Source: Heritagella_A intestinalis (GTDB lineage Bacteria > Bacillota > Clostridia > Oscillospirales > Acutalibacteraceae). From it: a stretch of DNA of 7,033 nt. Positions 4,559 through 7,033 of this stretch are shown piece by piece. How positions within the stretch are numbered: position 1 is the stretch's first letter; every line of letters starts with the position of its first letter. Below the pieces are notes generated by a model. It was not told the DNA's origin. It made no database searches and saw only the letters and a list, made by a program, of their open reading frames with translations. The position numbers and the translations under genes are program-made. Location: positions 1 through 7,033 of the forward strand of contig CAJFQF010000025.1 in the NCBI GenBank assembly GCA_904418995.1. Reading direction: 5' to 3'.

Positions 4559-6015
4559 ACGACCACAAGGAGACCATCACCAGAAACCTGACCATGCTCA
4601 CAGACTTTTATGAGATTACCATGGCCAATGGATATTTTGCCAATGGGTTTCAGGATACCATCGTTTATTTTGATATGTTCTTCCGCAAGGTGCCGGACAA
4701 CGGCGGCTTCGCCATTATGGCCGGCGTACAGCAGATGGTGGATTATTTAAACAACCTGCATTTTACCGAGGAAGATTTGTCCTATCTCCGGAGCAAAAAT
4801 CTCTTTAGCGAGGAGTTTCTGGATTACCTGCGGCACTTCCGCTTTGCCTGCGATGTGTGGGCCGTGCCGGAGGGCACCCCCATTTTCCCCGGGGAGCCCA
4901 TTGTCACCGTCCGGGGCCCGGCCATCCAGGCCCAGTTTATCGAGACGATGATTCTGCTGTCCATTAACCATCAGAGCCTCGTTGCCACCAAGGCAAACCG
5001 TATTGTCCGGGCGGCAGAAGGCCGGGCGGTAATGGAGTTTGGTTCCCGCCGGGCCCAGGGCTTTGACGGTGCTGCCTATGGCGCCCGGGCGGCTTATATC
5101 GGCGGCTGCGTAGGTACGGCCTGCACCATCAGCGACCGGGATTTCGGCGTGCCGGCCCTGGGAACCATGGCCCACAGCTGGATTCAGCTTTTCCCCAGCG
5201 AGGAGGAGGCTTTCCGGGCCTATGCCAAGGAATACCCCCATCAGTGTACCCTGCTGGTGGATACCTATAATGTATTGAAATCCGGTGTGCCCAACGCCAT
5301 CAAGATTTTTGATGAAGTGCTGCGTCCCCAGGGGTTCCGTCCCGGCGGCATCCGGATTGACAGCGGCGACATCACCTATCTCTCCCGGAAAGCCCGGAAG
5401 ATGCTGGACGCCGCTGGTTATGAGGATTGCCCCATCTGCGCTTCCAACTCTTTGGATGAATATATCATTCGGGACATGCTCATCCAGGGAGCCAAGGTGG
5501 ACTCTTTTGGCGTAGGCGAGCGGCTCATCACCTCTTCTTCGGAGCCGGTGTTCGGCGGCGTGTATAAGCTGGCCGGCGTGGAGGACAAGGACGGCCATAT
5601 CATCCCCAAAATCAAAATCAGCGAGAACGTCAGCAAAATCACTACCCCCTGCTTCAAAGAGGTATGGCGGCTTTTCGACCGGGAAACCGGCAAGGCCATT
5701 GCCGACGTCATTACCCTCCACGACGAGGTGATTGACGACAGCCAGCCCTATGTGCTCTTTGACCCGGACCATATCTGGAAGCGCAAGACGGTGGAGAATT
5801 TCCGGGCAGTGCGCCTGCGCCGGAAAATCTTTGAAAACGGCAAGTGTATCGCCCCGGAGCGGGAGCTCTCGGAGATTCGGGCCTACTGCATGGCCCAGGT
5901 GGACACCCTGTGGGAGGAAGTCACCCGGTTCGAGAATCCCCACAACTATTATGTAGACCTGTCCCAGCCCTTGTGGGACGAGAAGAACCGTCTCCTTTCG
6001 GAGCACACCTTTTAA
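4555..6015 (+). CDS. pncB: Nicotinate phosphoribosyltransferase
   Basis: This enzyme joins nicotinate to PRPP with ATP hydrolysis to form nicotinate mononucleotide, the committed step of nicotinate salvage (EC 6.3.4.21). The 486-residue length suits bacterial/human-type NAPRTases. Landmarks are the N-terminal TMLTDFYEITM (13-23), FGSRRAQGFDGA (162-173), GTMAHSWIQLF (203-213) with His207 as the expected phosphohistidine, GIRIDSGD (265-272) and GVGERLITSSSEPVFGGVYKL (319-339) in the phosphate-binding region. The frame is intact. ATG 4555 overlaps the stop of the preceding hydrolase gene (ATGA), and AGAAAGG at 4536-4542 supplies the ribosome binding site. A strong terminator starts about 20 nt after the stop. 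The pair can feed NAD synthesis from host-derived nicotinamide; whether the organism also makes NAD de novo cannot be judged here. Confidence 0.96.
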   Translation: MNDHKETITRNLTMLTDFYEITMANGYFANGFQDTIVYFDMFFRKVPDNGGFAIMAGVQQMVDYLNNLHFTEEDLSYLRSKNLFSEEFLDYLRHFRFACDVWAVPEGTPIFPGEPIVTVRGPAIQAQFIETMILLSINHQSLVATKANRIVRAAEGRAVMEFGSRRAQGFDGAAYGARAAYIGGCVGTACTISDRDFGVPALGTMAHSWIQLFPSEEEAFRAYAKEYPHQCTLLVDTYNVLKSGVPNAIKIFDEVLRPQGFRPGGIRIDSGDITYLSRKARKMLDAAGYEDCPICASNSLDEYIIRDMLIQGAKVDSFGVGERLITSSSEPVFGGVYKLAGVEDKDGHIIPKIKISENVSKITTPCFKEVWRLFDRETGKAIADVITLHDEVIDDSQPYVLFDPDHIWKRKTVENFRAVRLRRKIFENGKCIAPERELSEIRAYCMAQVDTLWEEVTRFENPHNYYVDLSQPLWDEKNRLLSEHTF

Positions 6016-6037
6016 TAGATAGGGAAGAGTCTCTGAC

Positions 6038-6076
6038 AAAAAAGGCCAGCAGTTACTTGCTAACTGCTGGCCTTTT
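6038..6076 (+). terminator. Strong rho-independent terminator of the NAD salvage operon
   Basis: GGCCAGCAGTTA and TAACTGCTGGCC form a perfect 12-bp stem with a CTTGC loop, flanked by an A run before and TTTT after. The symmetry of the A and T runs allows it to act in both directions. Confidence 0.93.
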
Positions 6077-6189
6077 CTATTTCTATGCAGGCATCGGGGG
6101 GAGGGCTGGTTTTCGCATAGATAGCCCCGTGTGGAATCGGATTGTTGTCCGCTCCCGCCCCAAACACGAATCGCCAGCGGGGCCCCCGC

Positions 6190-6249
6190 CGCGGGCGCAA
6201 AACAAAATGTACCCCACAACGTGAGGTGCGTGACTTGGAAGCGGACACT
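6190..6249 (+). repeat. Interspersed ~60-bp repeat, copy A
   Basis: This stretch is nearly identical to 6381-6441. Both run from CGCGGGC through AAAACAAAA and CGTGAGGTGCGTGACTTGG to GCGGACACT. The 30 bases from CGTGAGG onward are identical; the left half carries a few substitutions and one indel. An internal hairpin pairs ATGTACC with GGTGCGT using two U-G wobbles if transcribed rightward. Its position between genes and lack of a convincing coding frame suggest a dispersed intergenic repeat or structured RNA. Confidence 0.8.
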
Positions 6250-6263
6250 TGCTGGAAGAGGTG

Positions 6264-6296
6264 GGCGCTTTAGATGCGACTCCTGATGCGAGCGCC
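6264..6296. repeat. Inverted repeat between the two 60-bp repeats
   Basis: GGCGCT (6264-6269) and AGCGCC (6291-6296) are a perfect 6-bp dyad. GATGCGA occurs twice in the 21-nt loop. It sits between repeat copy A and the minus-strand terminator. No function can be assigned. Confidence 0.4.
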
Positions 6297-6306
6297 TTGC
6301 CTGAAT

Positions 6307-6343
6307 AAAAGAAAAGAGTCCAGACGCGAATTGCGTCCAGACT
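6307..6343 (-). terminator. Minus-strand rho-independent terminator in the 6.0-6.5 kb intergenic region
   Basis: As minus-strand RNA, AGUCUGGACGC and GCGUCUGGACU form 11 uninterrupted pairs, including tandem U-G and G-U, around an AAUUC loop, followed by CTTTTCTTTT. As plus-strand RNA the central pairs become C-A mismatches and there is no T run, so direction is clear. It lies 163 nt beyond the stop codon of the sigma-like gene and could end that transcript or a separate small RNA. Confidence 0.7.
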
Positions 6344-6380
6344 TAGATTTACATGTTGGATATGGGGAATGGGGTTTCCT

Positions 6381-6441
6381 CGCGGGCACAAAACAAAACG
6401 CACCCCAAAAACGTGAGGTGCGTGACTTGGAAGCGGACACT
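6381..6441 (+). repeat. Interspersed ~60-bp repeat, copy B
   Basis: This is the second copy of the repeat at 6190-6249. Here the internal hairpin is fully Watson-Crick (ACGCACC with GGTGCGT). The right end runs directly into a 7-bp hairpin, AGCGGAC-ACT-GTCCGCT, which copy A lacks. Confidence 0.8.
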
Positions 6442-6467
6442 GTCCGCTGGTTGCGGAGGTTCGCAAC
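6433..6467. repeat. Two tandem hairpins at the right edge of repeat copy B
   Basis: AGCGGAC/GTCCGCT (7 bp, 3-nt loop) is followed two bases later by GTTGCG/CGCAAC (6450-6455 with 6462-6467, 6-nt loop). Neither has a good U tract. On the minus strand they lie in the 3' untranslated stretch of the sigma-like gene, where they could protect or process that RNA. Confidence 0.5.
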
Positions 6468-6505
6468 ATACTTTTCCTGAAATCCTGTTCCGGTATTTTG
6501 TGAGC

Positions 6506-7033
6506 TTATAATTCCTCCCGCCGTCTTTCTGCCCTTGCTTCTGCCCCCGCGCCCAGCTCTGCCGCAAAGGGCCGGAGAATCCGCCGGGCTTGCCCTTGCC
6601 GTAGTCTGGAAATCGCTTTCCGGTTCAGCTGTCGGGCGTATTCCGTGGAACAATGCCGCCGGTCGGCGATTTCTTGCAGGGTCAGGCCGTCATAATACCG
6701 CCATTGAATCACGTCCCTTTGCTGCTCCGGCAGGGTGTCCATGGCTTCATCCAGAGCGGCGTGAAGCTGCCGGTTGAATTCTCTATCTTCCGCGCTCCAA
6801 AAGGCTTCTTCTGCGTCCACATCGGGGATTATTTCGTCCTGGGGCCTGCCGTCCTCGCTGCCGTCCTTGGAAGCGGTGGGAACGTCCAGGCTATCGCAGC
6901 AATTGAGCGGGGAAGGCTTGCCCCGCATCCCTAAAAGGGCGTTAAAATGGTTCCTGAGCGGGAATTTTAGCCAGGAAAGAAACTTAAAGCCCCGCTCCGG
7001 GTCAAAGGCTTCTGCGGCCTCACAGAGGGCAAA
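6506..7033 (-). CDS. Sigma-70-like RNA polymerase sigma factor (5' end beyond the window)
   Basis: The frame is open from TAA 6506 to the right edge, giving 175 visible residues, so ATG 6928 is an internal Met rather than the start. The first visible segment, EAFDPERGFKFLSWLKFPLRNHFNALLG, looks like sigma region 2 (compare the FDxxxGxxFxxYAxxxIR pattern of sigma-70 proteins). A polar, acidic linker follows. The C-terminal part, LDEAMDTLPEQQRDVIQWRYYDGLTLQEIADRRHCSTEYARQLNRKAISRLR, is a clear region 4 helix-turn-helix for -35 recognition. No region 3 is evident. The type resembles small accessory sigma factors found on Firmicutes phages and conjugative elements as well as alternative chromosomal ones; which applies cannot be told from here. 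The last residues (AEARAERRREEL) are a charged tail. Confidence 0.85.
   Translation of the reverse strand, partial: FALCEAAEAFDPERGFKFLSWLKFPLRNHFNALLGMRGKPSPLNCCDSLDVPTASKDGSEDGRPQDEIIPDVDAEEAFWSAEDREFNRQLHAALDEAMDTLPEQQRDVIQWRYYDGLTLQEIADRRHCSTEYARQLNRKAISRLRQGQARRILRPFAAELGAGAEARAERRREEL

Noticed and set aside
4747..6219. 490-codon open frame on the minus strand
   Set aside because: It lies wholly antisense to the nicotinate phosphoribosyltransferase gene and runs through its terminator; it has no recognisable domain or ribosome binding site. It is a by-product of GC-rich codon use.
6060..6653. Several overlapping minus-strand frames (SASKSRTSR-type translations)
   Set aside because: They translate the 60-bp repeats and the hairpins, lack ribosome binding sites and read through a terminator; the repeated peptide simply reflects repeated DNA.
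6506..6928. Sigma-like gene starting at ATG 6928
   Set aside because: The frame stays open upstream to the window edge and that extension encodes sigma region 2-like sequence, so 6928 is internal.

Overview
The window looks like a chromosome segment of a moderately GC-rich Gram-positive anaerobe, most likely class Clostridia (Oscillospiraceae-like gut lineage; this is inference). The reasons are strong Shine-Dalgarno sites, a phi LC3-type holin, a Gram-positive GH25 lysozyme with C-terminal wall-binding-like repeats, a lipobox lipoprotein, and GC-rich genes separated by AT-rich promoter regions. No CRISPR array, rRNA or insertion sequence was seen.

Layout. 1-605 is the end of a phage late/lysis module on the + strand: the last 17 codons of an unidentified protein, a small membrane/coiled-coil protein (65-298), a phi LC3-type holin (288-545) and a strong terminator. 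611-851 is a self-contained tRNA-Leu(GAG) unit on the - strand with a consensus promoter, the tRNA, a dyad-rich trailer and its own terminator. The tRNA 3' end faces the phage genes, as expected if tRNA-Leu were the attachment site. 950-2032 (-) is a GH25 muramidase/endolysin with three C-terminal repeats, on the opposite strand from the holin.

2188-2242 carries five 11-bp direct repeats in exact register just upstream of an extended -10 promoter. They precede a secreted lipoprotein gene of unknown function (2315-3046), which ends in a strong terminator. A convergent XRE-type regulator (3197-3484, -) follows. Its long leader and an AT-rich divergent promoter region separate it from a two-gene NAD salvage operon: a nicotinamidase-family hydrolase (3842-4558) overlapping nicotinate phosphoribosyltransferase (4555-6015). 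Together these would convert nicotinamide to nicotinate and then to nicotinate mononucleotide (Preiss-Handler route). Their 75-nt leader can be drawn as a hairpin with a possible pseudoknot and an alternative pairing to the ribosome binding site.

6016-6505 is non-coding: a terminator, two diverged copies of a ~60-bp repeat, several hairpins and a minus-strand terminator whose stem pairs fully only as minus-strand RNA. The right edge (6506-7033, -) is a truncated sigma-70-like factor. Its reading frame stays open to the window end, so 6928 is not its true start.

Most interesting signals: the 11-bp phased repeats, the pncA leader architecture, the ~60-bp repeats with strand-specific wobble changes, and the split holin/tRNA/endolysin arrangement.
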